The notes below the pieces were generated by a model. It saw only the letters and a program-made list of their open reading frames with translations, was not told the DNA's origin and did no database searches. A DNA stretch of 64,000 bases, from assembly GCF_029210395.1 (NCBI RefSeq), contig NZ_JARGDP010000011.1:1-64000 (forward strand), given 5' to 3'. The first letter of the stretch is position 1. The number at the start of each line of letters is the position of its first letter. Below, piece after piece: positions 42,764-51,832 of the stretch. A program made the translations under genes and the position numbers. This DNA is from Petrocella sp. FN5 (lineage in GTDB: Bacteria > Bacillota > Clostridia > Lachnospirales > Vallitaleaceae).

Positions 42764-43603
42764 TTACTCTGCATTGATTGTATTATATTCTTCAACCCTT
42801 ACTTCTTCGCTTTGAAGTACAATCTTCATCTCGACCCTTCTGTTTTTAGCTCGATTTGCACTGCTGTCATTGCTCACAATCGGTCGATATTCACCATAAC
42901 CGGTACATGCAATTTTCTCTTCACTAAAGCCCATATTGTCAATTAAATATTTGCCAACCGCTATGGCTCTACTCGCTGACAGTTCCCAATTGCTGGGAAA
43001 AAAAACGGTACTTATTGGTACATTATCTGTATGACCTTCAATTTGAACGTTATAGGTTTCGAAGTTTTGTCCTTGTATCATTTCTCCAAGTATCGATATT
43101 ACATTTAACGCCTCTGGTTTTATAACCGCTTGGCCACTGTCAAATAAGGCTTCACCCGGTATGGTGATTTTAACGAAATTAAGGGCATAACTTACATCCA
43201 CTTCTTCTCTTACACCTTGGTCTGTTAGGTACTCGTTGACCCGTTCATAGACTTCCCTTGCTTCGTCTAAGGCAATAGCCCTTTTTTGTTCATCGGACAG
43301 TTCTTCATCCGACTGTGTTGTACCTTCTGACCCTTGAGAAAGGTTATTTTCAACAATAATCTGAATGTCACTGAGCTGATCTACACCATTGGTAATTAAA
43401 TCTGCCTCAACAAGGGCCTCCCCGCCGGGCATAATATCAATCTGATCATTAAAGGAGGCTATGGCTTCCTTGAATTTACGAATATCCACACTGGACATGG
43501 AAAACAATAGTACAAAAAAGCAAAGTAAGAGCGTTACCATATCACCATATGTTGCCATCCATGCTGGCGCCCCTTTTTTTGCTTCTTCTTCTCTTTTCTT
43601 CAT
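42764..43603 (-). CDS. motB: flagellar stator protein MotB
   Basis: A 279-residue stator subunit. One N-terminal span holds the ion-binding Asp in MATYGDMVTLLLCFF near residue 22. A linker and plug region follow, then the OmpA-like peptidoglycan-binding domain with QIEGHTDNVPIS near 195 and NRRVEMKI near 257. It is paired with motA three bases upstream. Sequence alone does not settle whether H+ or Na+ is used. Confidence 0.95.
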   Translation of the reverse strand: MKKREEEAKKGAPAWMATYGDMVTLLLCFFVLLFSMSSVDIRKFKEAIASFNDQIDIMPGGEALVEADLITNGVDQLSDIQIIVENNLSQGSEGTTQSDEELSDEQKRAIALDEAREVYERVNEYLTDQGVREEVDVSYALNFVKITIPGEALFDSGQAVIKPEALNVISILGEMIQGQNFETYNVQIEGHTDNVPISTVFFPSNWELSASRAIAVGKYLIDNMGFSEEKIACTGYGEYRPIVSNDSSANRAKNRRVEMKIVLQSEEVRVEEYNTINAE

Positions 43604-43605
43604 CT

Positions 43606-44397
43606 TTACTCACCCTCTTTTTCGTTAGGATTGAGTGAAGCTCTAAGTACCGGTGCTAAGAAAGCTTTTAACTTTTCTTCAATAACCCTTGGATTTTCTC
43701 CAGCTTGAATGGATAATAATCCTTCAATCATAACCTCTTTCAATAACATTTCTTGTCCGCTTTTGATTTTGAGTTTTTCTGAAAAAGGGGTTGCTACCAG
43801 ATTGGCCAGAAGAGAACCATACATCGTCGTTAACAAGGCTACGGCCATTGCAGGGCCAATTGCTGATGGATCGTCCAAACTTCCAAGCATATTGATCAGT
43901 CCGATAAGGGTACCAATCATACCCCAAGCCGGTCCCATTTCTGCTACTTTTTCCCAAAATGTGGCGACTTCTTTATGCCGACCTCCGATAAAAATTAACT
44001 CTGTTTCTAGAATATTCCTTACAAGTTCTGGATCTGTTCCGTCAACGACCAACATGATGCCTTTTTTCAAAAAATCATCATCAATATTATCAGCCGCCTC
44101 TTCAAGAGCCAGAAGCCCTTCTTTACGCGCAACATTTGACAATTCAATGATGTTTCTAATAACGCCGGCTTCATCCATGATTGTATTTTTAAATGCTTTA
44201 CTTACTGATTTTATTGCATTGATGAATTTGTCTAAGGGATGGATAATTAAAACAGAGGAAAAAGCGCCACCAAAGGTAATCATAACAGAAGGTGCATTCC
44301 AAAATGCCAACAGACCTGTAAGTCCTTTATCCAGTATTATTGACATGGCAAAAAAGAAAACACCTGCCACCAAACCTATAATCGTTGCAATATCCAT
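43606..44397 (-). CDS. motA: flagellar stator protein MotA
   Basis: A 263-residue stator subunit with four hydrophobic spans. The cytoplasmic loop between spans 2 and 3 carries the charged residues that touch FliG, and MGPAWGMIGTLIGLINML near 150 and PAMAVALLTTMYGSLLANLV near 185 are the conserved last spans. It forms a 5:2 complex with MotB. Confidence 0.95.
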   Translation of the reverse strand: MDIATIIGLVAGVFFFAMSIILDKGLTGLLAFWNAPSVMITFGGAFSSVLIIHPLDKFINAIKSVSKAFKNTIMDEAGVIRNIIELSNVARKEGLLALEEAADNIDDDFLKKGIMLVVDGTDPELVRNILETELIFIGGRHKEVATFWEKVAEMGPAWGMIGTLIGLINMLGSLDDPSAIGPAMAVALLTTMYGSLLANLVATPFSEKLKIKSGQEMLLKEVMIEGLLSIQAGENPRVIEEKLKAFLAPVLRASLNPNEKEGE

Positions 44398-44419
44398 ATG
44401 TCCACCTCTATCTTATTCC

Positions 44420-44620
44420 TTAACTCTTGTCGGTCTTATAATTGAGTATTTTTGCTTCAAAATCAATGATTCTCCTTTGAAGCTCTTCAAGACTTTCACT
44501 GATAATAATTATTTTGCCATTGGTTAGAACCAAAGTTGTATCCGGCTTTTCTTCAGCCGATTCAATGAGTCGACTGTTTAACAAATAGCTTTGACCGTTC
44601 AATCTTGTCACAAAAATCAT
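44420..44620 (-). CDS. flbD: flagellar FlbD family protein
   Basis: A 66-residue protein of the short FlbD family (distinct from the Caulobacter regulator of that name). It begins MIFVTRLNGQSYLLNSRLIE, with the family pattern DTTLVLTNGKIIIISES. In Gram-positive bacteria and spirochetes it sits between flgE and motA, as here. Its role is unclear; some members (SwrD) raise stator power. AGAGG precedes ATG 44620 directly after a large hairpin. Confidence 0.9.
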   Translation of the reverse strand: MIFVTRLNGQSYLLNSRLIESAEEKPDTTLVLTNGKIIIISESLEELQRRIIDFEAKILNYKTDKS

Positions 44621-44636
44621 ATCATCACACCTCTAA

Positions 44637-44673
44637 GCGGTTGTTCGGTTGCTATCTGCAACCGAACAAGCGC
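44637..44673. other. large intercistronic hairpin between flgE and flbD
   Basis: Arms of 16 bases with one mismatch (core TTGTTCGGTTGC and GCAACCGAACAA) around a 5-base loop. No T run follows, so it is not a usual terminator. It lies between the flgE stop and the flbD ribosome site and may stabilise or process the flgE message or hide the flbD site. Confidence 0.7.
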
Positions 44674-44695
44674 CACAATTTATTAAATTTTACCA

Positions 44696-45997
44696 TTATC
44701 TCTTAAGATTTACAAGTTCTTGTAAGAGTTCATCTGAAGAAGTTATAATTCTAGAGTTCGCTTGGAAACCTCTTTGGGTTGTAATCATTTCGGTGAACTC
44801 TCTTGATAAGTCTACATTGGACATCTCAAGAACACCAGAATTGAAGCTACCGCCTCTTGATGTGATGTCTTGACCTAAGCCATCAAAGTCTCCTGAGTTG
44901 GTTGTTGCTATGAAAAGATTGCTACCTACTTTTTGAAGTCCGGCAGGGTTTTGGAAGGCTGCAACCACAATCTGTCCGAGTAGCTTCGTCTGTCCATTGG
45001 TATATCTACCTATAACTTTTCCGTCGCCGCCCACTTCAAATCCGGATATACTACCGGCTTGATTACCTGAGCCAATCCCGTTGATATCACCTGAGATTGC
45101 TTCAAGGGTTGTGTTACCGGCAAACAAGGTTAAGTCTCCAAAATCAACCTCCATGTTATTAAAAGTTGAAAATGGTGTTACCAAGTTGGTCATGTCAAAT
45201 GTATCAGGACCCGCAATAATCTTACCTGTAGCGGGGTCAAATTCTATAATTTGAGCTATGGGTGCCAAGCCTGTAGCAACACCCACATTGCCGTTAGCAT
45301 CAGTGATGCCGGCATCTGTTAAGGTGATTGTAAACTGGTTTGCATTTGCAACTGGTAAATTAGTAATACGATACTCTGCAGTATATCTATAACCTAAGCT
45401 GTCATAAAAGTTGGCTGTAAAAGGCACACCATTAGGGTCTGATAACTGGGTATCATTAATGTTGATATTTCCTGATAAAGTTATGTTGCTGGTTGCTGTT
45501 GGCTCGGAATAAAGATTGACCGGGTTTAGGATCTGTATCGGTTGAACCTGACCTTTTTGCACCTCGCCTGTAGCAGGATCGGCTTTCCAGCCCATCACGT
45601 TGAGGCCTTCAGGGTTAACCAGATTGCCTGCTTCATCGATTCTAAATGCACCGGCTCTTGTGAATTTATTACCTGTGATATCACTGACCACAAAGAAGCC
45701 ATCGCCTTCGATTTTAAGGTCTAGGGGATTATCCGTACGTTGTGCCGCACCTTCTCCCATATCAATATCTACTGAAGATATGGATGAACCCAGTCCTATT
45801 TGCATCGGGTTTCTACCACCGGTATTTTCACTGGCACCACTGGCACCTTGTATGGTTTGACTAAATACTTCACTAAAGGTAACACGGCTGCTTTTAAAAC
45901 CAACTGTGTTAACGTTTGCGATGTTATTACCTATAACATCCATTTTTGTTTGGTGTATCCTAAGACCTGAAACACCTGAGTACATTGAACGCATCAT
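44696..45997 (-). CDS. flgE: flagellar hook protein FlgE
   Basis: A 433-residue hook subunit. The N-terminus MYSGVSGLRIHQTKMDVIGN-NIANVNTVGFK is the conserved rod/hook domain, the middle holds the hook D1-D2 region, and the C-terminus SNVDLSREFTEMITTQRGFQ closes the coiled coil. AAGGAGG lies nine bases before ATG 45997; the 16 codons upstream are not needed, and an ATG one codon later is equally open. Confidence 0.95.
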   Translation of the reverse strand: MMRSMYSGVSGLRIHQTKMDVIGNNIANVNTVGFKSSRVTFSEVFSQTIQGASGASENTGGRNPMQIGLGSSISSVDIDMGEGAAQRTDNPLDLKIEGDGFFVVSDITGNKFTRAGAFRIDEAGNLVNPEGLNVMGWKADPATGEVQKGQVQPIQILNPVNLYSEPTATSNITLSGNININDTQLSDPNGVPFTANFYDSLGYRYTAEYRITNLPVANANQFTITLTDAGITDANGNVGVATGLAPIAQIIEFDPATGKIIAGPDTFDMTNLVTPFSTFNNMEVDFGDLTLFAGNTTLEAISGDINGIGSGNQAGSISGFEVGGDGKVIGRYTNGQTKLLGQIVVAAFQNPAGLQKVGSNLFIATTNSGDFDGLGQDITSRGGSFNSGVLEMSNVDLSREFTEMITTQRGFQANSRIITSSDELLQELVNLKR

Positions 45998-46078
45998 AAT
46001 GTACAACCTCCTTATGTCTATACTGTATCGAAACTTCTCTGTCATTTAAAGTTTCATAGCTTCCTTCATGAGGTCCGG

Positions 46079-46468
46079 CTATATCAATACAGCACCATCT
46101 ATGTTTGTAAATACATGTTCTCTAGCTTCTGATTGATCTAGAGCGGTTACAACTGTTTTATTCTCAATGTTGACCACTAACGCTACGTTGTCCATTAAGA
46201 CGAGTGATTCTTTAATCCCTTTTGCTTCTGCTTTGCTAACACCTGCCTCAAGTCTGGTTATTTGGTCATCTGATAATTCAATCTGTCTAACATCCAAACG
46301 CATGCTGGCATGTTTTGAGAATTTCAGCTTGTCTTGACTTTGAATCTGCTGCTGCAAAATATTAGCAAACTTATTGGTGTCGATGTTCTTTTTTTCTATG
46401 GATTTGGTTCTTTGTTGTTCTCCTTGAACTTGTCTGATCGGCGGTATAGGTCTATTTTGTATGATCAT
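46079..46468 (-). CDS. flagellar operon protein of the TIGR02530 family
   Basis: A 129-residue protein found between flgD and flgE in many Gram-positive and spirochete flagellar operons. The second half, FSKHASMRLDVRQIELSDDQ and onward to ENKTVVTALDQ, is the conserved part. The N-terminal 40 residues are variable and polar. Its role is not known to me; position suggests a hook assembly factor. The start is 15 bases after flgD. Confidence 0.85.
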   Translation of the reverse strand: MIIQNRPIPPIRQVQGEQQRTKSIEKKNIDTNKFANILQQQIQSQDKLKFSKHASMRLDVRQIELSDDQITRLEAGVSKAEAKGIKESLVLMDNVALVVNIENKTVVTALDQSEAREHVFTNIDGAVLI

Positions 46469-46483
46469 TTTTAGTCCGCCTCC

Positions 46484-47035
46484 TTACTGTCCTTCGTCTA
46501 CATTTTCAACCGGTTCTTCTACTGTTTCACCTGCTGCTATACGGTCAATTTTTTCATTGATGGCTACCAAAGCTTCATTAATCTGATTGATTGCACCGAT
46601 CATCGCTTCGTTACTTGTTGCGTGATCATTAAGTACGGCTTCTACTTTTGCTAGTGCTACATCTACACCATCCACATTTAAAAATGCTTCTCCGCCTTTT
46701 AGTGTTACACTCTGTACAACGCCTTCTACATACTTACTTTCACCTGAAACTTCATTGTATGACAAACCCAATACGGTTTTCCCAATTAAGCTGTACGCTT
46801 GTTGCATGGTCGAACTTGTGTTTAAGTTTTGCATCTGTTCTAAGGATGAAAATTGTGCCATCTGTGCTAGAAAATCTTCATTTTTTGCCGGTTCCAAAGG
46901 ATCTTGATAACGCATTTGTGTTACGAGTAACTGAAGAAAAGCATCTTTATTTAGATTATCTGACTTGCCTTTATCCTTAGTTGCATCCATACCATATTTG
47001 GCCATAATATCTTGTATTGAATCCACTGTTGACAT
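46484..47035 (-). CDS. flgD: flagellar hook capping protein FlgD
   Basis: A 183-residue hook cap or scaffold protein. The N-terminal block DAFLQLLVTQMRYQDPLEP near residue 31, then AQMAQFSSLEQMQNL near 60, is the FlgD signature. The C-terminal tail is acidic and low in complexity. It lies between fliK and the TIGR02530 gene. Confidence 0.94.
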   Translation of the reverse strand: MSTVDSIQDIMAKYGMDATKDKGKSDNLNKDAFLQLLVTQMRYQDPLEPAKNEDFLAQMAQFSSLEQMQNLNTSSTMQQAYSLIGKTVLGLSYNEVSGESKYVEGVVQSVTLKGGEAFLNVDGVDVALAKVEAVLNDHATSNEAMIGAINQINEALVAINEKIDRIAAGETVEEPVENVDEGQ

Positions 47036-47047
47036 TTTGTCACCACC

Positions 47048-48469
47048 TTACGCTGAGTACTCCACTGTATGTTCCATATTGCCATCCATATCTTTGGAGA
47101 TCTCTGTTGACTTGATTTCCGGTTGGACCACTTCAATATTATGAAGTCTATTCAAACGGTTGATTCTGTCTTGTCTGGTTTTATTGTATGACTGACGCTG
47201 ATCGCTTTGTTCTTTTTGATGATAATGCAAATTGGCATTGCCAAGCGTCACTTCAATCTTGTCTACTTTGATACCTTGTTGCTCTAGCTGACTTTTTAGC
47301 TGTCCAATGTTACTCTCAATCATTTGTTTTACCACTTCATTTTCTGCCACAAACTGCCCTTTTACCAAGCCTTGCTCGGCTACTACCGAAATAGCTATTT
47401 TTCCTAAGTTTCCAGGGTTTAATTGCAGATTCATGGATGTTCTTGTATCCGATAGGTTAACAATGGCTTTTGTTACAATCTGATTGATGATATCGTTTGT
47501 ACTCACTTGTTGATACTTGACTTCACCGGCCTTATTCACCACAACCACTTCTTTTAGATCTGTTGTGTTCTGAGAAAACAATGTACTAAAAGATTGATCA
47601 CCTTTTTGCTTACTTGTTTCCTTTTGATCGTATTGTGTTGTGACTTTTTGGCTTCTCAAATCATGGACTTCCAACTTAACCTCTTGTTTGTCGCCTTGGC
47701 CATCATCTAATTCTTTGGCAATCGTGCTTGAAGGTATTTCTCCGTTTGCGGCTACCAATTGGTTATCTGCTACCACTTGGTTTTCTGCTACAAGTGTTTT
47801 GCCTTCCATTAGATGATTCATTGCATCCAAAACCTCTTCTTCACTCATGTTAACGGATTCAAGTAATGCTTTGAGTTCCGTCTGTATAGCCTTAAAACTT
47901 TCAAAAGCCTCTCCATGGGTTAATAAGGTGGTTTCTTCTAACTGAAATACATTGCCAAGAAGTTCTGACAGACTGTTCATGTTTAATAAATCAAAAACAT
48001 TCATATCCATGGTCTCCAGATTCATCTGCAAAGATGCCTCCGGTATACCTAATAATTCACTAACGATGGTTAAAGCCATCTGCTCTAGTGCACTATAATC
48101 CACCATAATCATGTCTTTTGTAACAGTCTCAAGTTCTGAAGTTTCCTCAATTGATTCCTCTTTGGTTGTCGAATTGCTTGCTTTCTTAACCGTTTCATTC
48201 ATTGGCTTGATTTTTTCTCTTTGATCGACAGATAGGTCGCGGTCTTTATTGACGGCACCTTTATCAGCCTGGGCATTTGAAGGTTTTCCCATTTTTTCAT
48301 TCCTAAGTGCTTCAAATTGCTTTTTATCAAGTTGCTGAATGTTTTTTTCATGGTTATAAACCTTTGAGAACTCTTTTTTTGAGAAATGGTTTAAGTTGGT
48401 GTTACTTTTGTGAGTTCCAAAATTCGAATTCATCAATGTTGCAACGTTTTGATTTGCAACTGAATTCAT
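47048..48469 (-). CDS. fliK: flagellar hook-length control protein FliK
   Basis: A 473-residue protein. A long, polar N-terminal region with runs of N, K and Q is followed by the Flg_hook domain near 340-430 (MNLQLNPGNLGKIAISVVAE, then FVAENEVVKQMIESNIGQLK). The secreted N-terminus measures the hook and the C-domain tells FlhB to switch substrates. The N-terminal part is poorly conserved, as usual. Confidence 0.9.
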   Translation of the reverse strand: MNSVANQNVATLMNSNFGTHKSNTNLNHFSKKEFSKVYNHEKNIQQLDKKQFEALRNEKMGKPSNAQADKGAVNKDRDLSVDQREKIKPMNETVKKASNSTTKEESIEETSELETVTKDMIMVDYSALEQMALTIVSELLGIPEASLQMNLETMDMNVFDLLNMNSLSELLGNVFQLEETTLLTHGEAFESFKAIQTELKALLESVNMSEEEVLDAMNHLMEGKTLVAENQVVADNQLVAANGEIPSSTIAKELDDGQGDKQEVKLEVHDLRSQKVTTQYDQKETSKQKGDQSFSTLFSQNTTDLKEVVVVNKAGEVKYQQVSTNDIINQIVTKAIVNLSDTRTSMNLQLNPGNLGKIAISVVAEQGLVKGQFVAENEVVKQMIESNIGQLKSQLEQQGIKVDKIEVTLGNANLHYHQKEQSDQRQSYNKTRQDRINRLNRLHNIEVVQPEIKSTEISKDMDGNMEHTVEYSA

Positions 48470-48505
48470 AGTTGTCTCCTTTCTACTTCGGGAAAGTTTT
48501 GTTCC

Positions 48506-49237
48506 TTATTCTGGATAAATATAAGATGTGATTCTTGCTGCGGTTCTAGGTTCCATCAGCCCCATAATCTTTGCTGCTTGATCCGGTGATACACCTGTAA
48601 TGATGGCAGCCACCTGATCCATCTGGGTAATACTCATGCTCTCTAAAACCGGTGCTGCTTGAGCTGGTTTCATGTTTTGATAGATGTCCACTGTTTCTTT
48701 AAGCGTTTCGTCGAAAATAACTGAACCAATCATGCTTTCGTAAAGTGCTACAGCATTTTCCGGATACATTTTCTCGAACCACTCTGTATAGACAATGGCT
48801 TCCGGTGTCGTCGCTAGTAATTCGTCAAACTGGGCTTTGTCTTCTTGAAACTGAACCTGGTTGGCTTCGAATATCCTTAGACGTTCTACTTCGGCTGTCA
48901 AAGCAGTTAATTGCTCACCTATATTTTCGGCTTCTTCGCTCTTTTCCATTAGCATTTTTTCTGTTATTCTCAATATTTCTACAGCTTCATCCACCGTCGC
49001 AAAATTATAAGCTTCTCTGTCTTCCTCACTTATTGTTTCTTCCGGCATTTCAGGTAGAATCATGTTAAGTACAGGTACGTCAATAATGAGCGGTCCTATG
49101 ACCGTCGTTCCTAACCCTCCGACATCAAATTTTATCAAAGCGGCAAATGCTATGGCCAATATCAATAACCCTACTAGAATGCCTCCCACTATTTTTATTA
49201 TATTGTTTTGCTTATTTTCCGAGTGATCTCTTGCCAT
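48506..49237 (-). CDS. MotE-like protein with MgtE N-terminal domain
   Basis: A 243-residue protein with one N-terminal span (about residues 12-35), a coiled coil near 90-130, and a C-terminal MgtE-N-like helical repeat domain (LESMSITQMDQVAAIITGVS). This is the arrangement of YlxF/MotE, which occurs between fliJ and fliK in Gram-positive operons; MotE is a stator chaperone in other bacteria. The transport part of the MgtE magnesium channel is absent, so it is not a transporter. Confidence 0.82.
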   Translation of the reverse strand: MARDHSENKQNNIIKIVGGILVGLLILAIAFAALIKFDVGGLGTTVIGPLIIDVPVLNMILPEMPEETISEEDREAYNFATVDEAVEILRITEKMLMEKSEEAENIGEQLTALTAEVERLRIFEANQVQFQEDKAQFDELLATTPEAIVYTEWFEKMYPENAVALYESMIGSVIFDETLKETVDIYQNMKPAQAAPVLESMSITQMDQVAAIITGVSPDQAAKIMGLMEPRTAARITSYIYPE

Positions 49238-49248
49238 TTTTGCCTCCT

Positions 49249-49701
49249 TTATTCTTCATCGGTTTTAGTTGAATAACGAAAGCCTACGATTTCGTCCAAC
49301 ATCTTTATTTCTTTATATTTTTCTTCTTCTATGAAAACGTCTAGAGCCTTTTCTTTTAATTTTTCTTGTATCTTTTTCTCTTCTAAAGCATTTTGTAAGG
49401 CCTTTCTTTTTGCTTCTACTTTTTCTTTAGCTTTTACAACCACTTCCTTTTGAGCTTTATAGGCTTTTTCATAATAATTGACGTTATGACTAAGACGTTT
49501 AAACTCAGAAACCGAATGAGACTGCTTTTGACGTTCCCTAAAATCCTCTATGGTGGTATCAAGCTCTGCCTTGATTGCTTCTTGCTTCTTAATCTCCACC
49601 TTATGAGCCATCATGGCTTTTGCCAGTTCCATTTTTTTTTGTTCTTCAATTTTTGTTTTTACATTCAATATGTTTTCCATGGAATAATGAAACTTCGCCA
49701 T
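49249..49701 (-). CDS. fliJ: flagellar export chaperone FliJ
   Basis: A 150-residue, highly charged coiled-coil protein (K and E rich over its whole length) starting MAKFHYSMENILNVKTKIEE. FliJ resembles the gamma stalk of ATP synthases and links FliI to FlhA. Position after fliI is standard. AAGG precedes ATG 49701; two in-frame starts a few codons upstream are also open. Confidence 0.85.
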   Translation of the reverse strand: MAKFHYSMENILNVKTKIEEQKKMELAKAMMAHKVEIKKQEAIKAELDTTIEDFRERQKQSHSVSEFKRLSHNVNYYEKAYKAQKEVVVKAKEKVEAKRKALQNALEEKKIQEKLKEKALDVFIEEEKYKEIKMLDEIVGFRYSTKTDEE

Positions 49702-49712
49702 ATGCATCAACC

Positions 49713-51017
49713 TTATTCATATATTTTTCCTAATTTGTCAACCACTTCATCAAAATCATAGTTTTCATGGGTATATTGTGTTAAAAATGCTTTTATTTGC
49801 TGGTATTTTTTTATGGCATCGTCTATCTCCGGATTGCTGCCTTTGGCATAGGCACCTATGTTAATTAAGTCCTCTGCGTCGTTGTAGACGGACAAGCTGG
49901 ATTTGAGTTTATTGGCCAACTCAAGATGTTCATTCGTTGCAATGTCCGTCATAACCCTTGAAATACTTTGTAATATGTCAATTGCCGGATAATGGTTTCT
50001 ATTGGCCATTTTTCTAGATAATACGATATGACCATCCAGTATCCCCCTTGCTGCATCTGTAATGGGCTCATTCATATCGTCTCCATCTACCAGCACAGTA
50101 TAGAGGGCTGTTATTGAGCCTATATCTGAATTACCTGCGCGTTCCAATAATTTTGGCATGACTGCAAAAACCGACGGCGTATAACCTCTACTAACAGGTG
50201 GTTCACCTATGGCCAGCCCAATTTCTCGCTGGGCCATTGAGAACCGGGTTAAGGAATCCATCATCAACATCACGTCTTTGCCTTGATCTCTAAAATACTC
50301 TGCTATTGCAGTTGCTGTTTTTGCAGCCTTCTGTCTAATGAGTGCCGGTTTGTCTGATGTTGCGACAACAACAACCGAACGTTTCAAGCCTTCTTCTCCC
50401 AGGTCTTTTTCTATGAACTCACGCACCTCACGCCCACGCTCTCCAATTAGAGCTATGACGTTTACATCTGCGTGGGTATTTCTTGCTATCATACCTAATA
50501 GCGTACTTTTTCCAACCCCACTACCTGCAAATATACCCACTCTCTGACCTTTTCCTATGGTTAATATGCCATCTATTGCTTTGACACCCATGGGCAAGAC
50601 CTCGGTTATTCTGGTTCTCTTCAATGGGTCCGGTGCACCTTGTTCTATTGGGTACATTTCTTTTGAGTAGACCGGTTCCAATTCATCAATGGGTTTGCCA
50701 AGGCCATCTACAATACGGCCCAATAATCGACTACCTACGGATATTCTGAGTTCATGACCAATGGCTTCCACAATACATCCGGGACCAATTCCTGCTAAGT
50801 CATCTAAAGGCATTAGTAGTATTTTGTTTTCTTTAAAACCGACGACCTCCGCAAGAACTTTTGCACCACTCGTAGGAGAGCTTATGGTACATAGCTCCCC
50901 TAAATTAACACTGGGACCCAAAGATTCAATGGTTAATCCAATAATCTTACTGACTCTACCCAAGTGTTTAATATATGATTTTTCGACCAAGGCCTTATAC
51001 TTGTCCATGTTGATCAT
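49713..51017 (-). CDS. fliI: flagellar export ATPase FliI
   Basis: A 434-residue hexameric ATPase related to the F1 beta subunit. Walker A FAGSGVGKSTLLG near residue 161, IGERGREVREF near 187, Walker B VMLMMDSLTRFS near 245 and the SRGYTPSVFA block near 270 are intact. With FliH and FliJ it loads export substrates. Confidence 0.97.
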   Translation of the reverse strand: MINMDKYKALVEKSYIKHLGRVSKIIGLTIESLGPSVNLGELCTISSPTSGAKVLAEVVGFKENKILLMPLDDLAGIGPGCIVEAIGHELRISVGSRLLGRIVDGLGKPIDELEPVYSKEMYPIEQGAPDPLKRTRITEVLPMGVKAIDGILTIGKGQRVGIFAGSGVGKSTLLGMIARNTHADVNVIALIGERGREVREFIEKDLGEEGLKRSVVVVATSDKPALIRQKAAKTATAIAEYFRDQGKDVMLMMDSLTRFSMAQREIGLAIGEPPVSRGYTPSVFAVMPKLLERAGNSDIGSITALYTVLVDGDDMNEPITDAARGILDGHIVLSRKMANRNHYPAIDILQSISRVMTDIATNEHLELANKLKSSLSVYNDAEDLINIGAYAKGSNPEIDDAIKKYQQIKAFLTQYTHENYDFDEVVDKLGKIYE

Positions 51018-51028
51018 ATGTACCCTCT

Positions 51029-51832
51029 CTAATGGCCTGAAGTCATAATTCCCAGACTTTCTTTAATTAATTTTAGCTCTTTTTGCAAACTATCAAGCCT
51101 AACTTGTAAGCTGCAATCAATGTTTCCCATATCTGTTTCTATAAAACACTGGTTTTTCTCTAAAGTGATTTCTTTAAGTATTTCAAGGTTCACTTTTTCA
51201 CTTAAATTCTCACTTAAAGCATCTTTATGAGCCACTAAATGATCAAAATCCTCTGGAGAGCATTTTATGACAATGCTGCCGTAAATGTTGATTTCTTCAA
51301 ATGCTAGCCGCACCAAATATAGAATAATATCTGGATCATCTGCATAACGTCCAATCATTTTGTGAAGCAGGTGGCTGATAACTTCCGCCACTTTGGGTTC
51401 TAGATCTCGAATATAAGCCTTATTCTGAGCCAACATGGCCTCTCGTTCTTGGTCAAGTTGATCCATTTTTTGATCTATGGCTGACTTGGCTGCTAGGATG
51501 CCTTCTTCATAACCCGCTTCAAAACCTTCTTCTCTTGCTTGTTCTTTAATTTGTTCCCCCATACTTTGCGCTTCATCCAACATTTCTTGTATCAGAACCT
51601 CTGTTTCCTCTACAGCAATAGTATGAGAGCCATCAATCACTTCGTCATCAATGGCTTCTCCTTCATATTCGCTATGTTGTGATTCATCTTCCACCCCATA
51701 TTCATGCTCTCCTACTTCCATATTGACCGGATGTATGATTTTAGGATTATGGGGATCTATGGTTTGAATTTCCTTACGTATTTCCGACATGGATACAAAG
51801 GGTGCTTTAATAATCTTAGACAATGATCTCAT
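51029..51832 (-). CDS. fliH: flagellar export ATPase regulator FliH
   Basis: About 267 residues. A charged N-terminal part holds a long glycine-containing helix (EQAREEGFEAGYEEGILAAK near 100), as in FliH and V-ATPase E subunits, and the C-terminal domain binds FliI. It begins inside the 3' end of fliG, overlapping it by 17 bases, so translation is coupled. The start is uncertain: ATG 51832 has GGAGG only two bases before it, and GTG codons just upstream are open. Confidence 0.88.
   Translation of the reverse strand: MRSLSKIIKAPFVSMSEIRKEIQTIDPHNPKIIHPVNMEVGEHEYGVEDESQHSEYEGEAIDDEVIDGSHTIAVEETEVLIQEMLDEAQSMGEQIKEQAREEGFEAGYEEGILAAKSAIDQKMDQLDQEREAMLAQNKAYIRDLEPKVAEVISHLLHKMIGRYADDPDIILYLVRLAFEEINIYGSIVIKCSPEDFDHLVAHKDALSENLSEKVNLEILKEITLEKNQCFIETDMGNIDCSLQVRLDSLQKELKLIKESLGIMTSGH

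Noticed and set aside
43709-44527. 272-codon plus-strand ORF across motA and flbD
   Set aside because: It is antisense to a clear MotA with conserved spans and has no recognisable domain or ribosome site.
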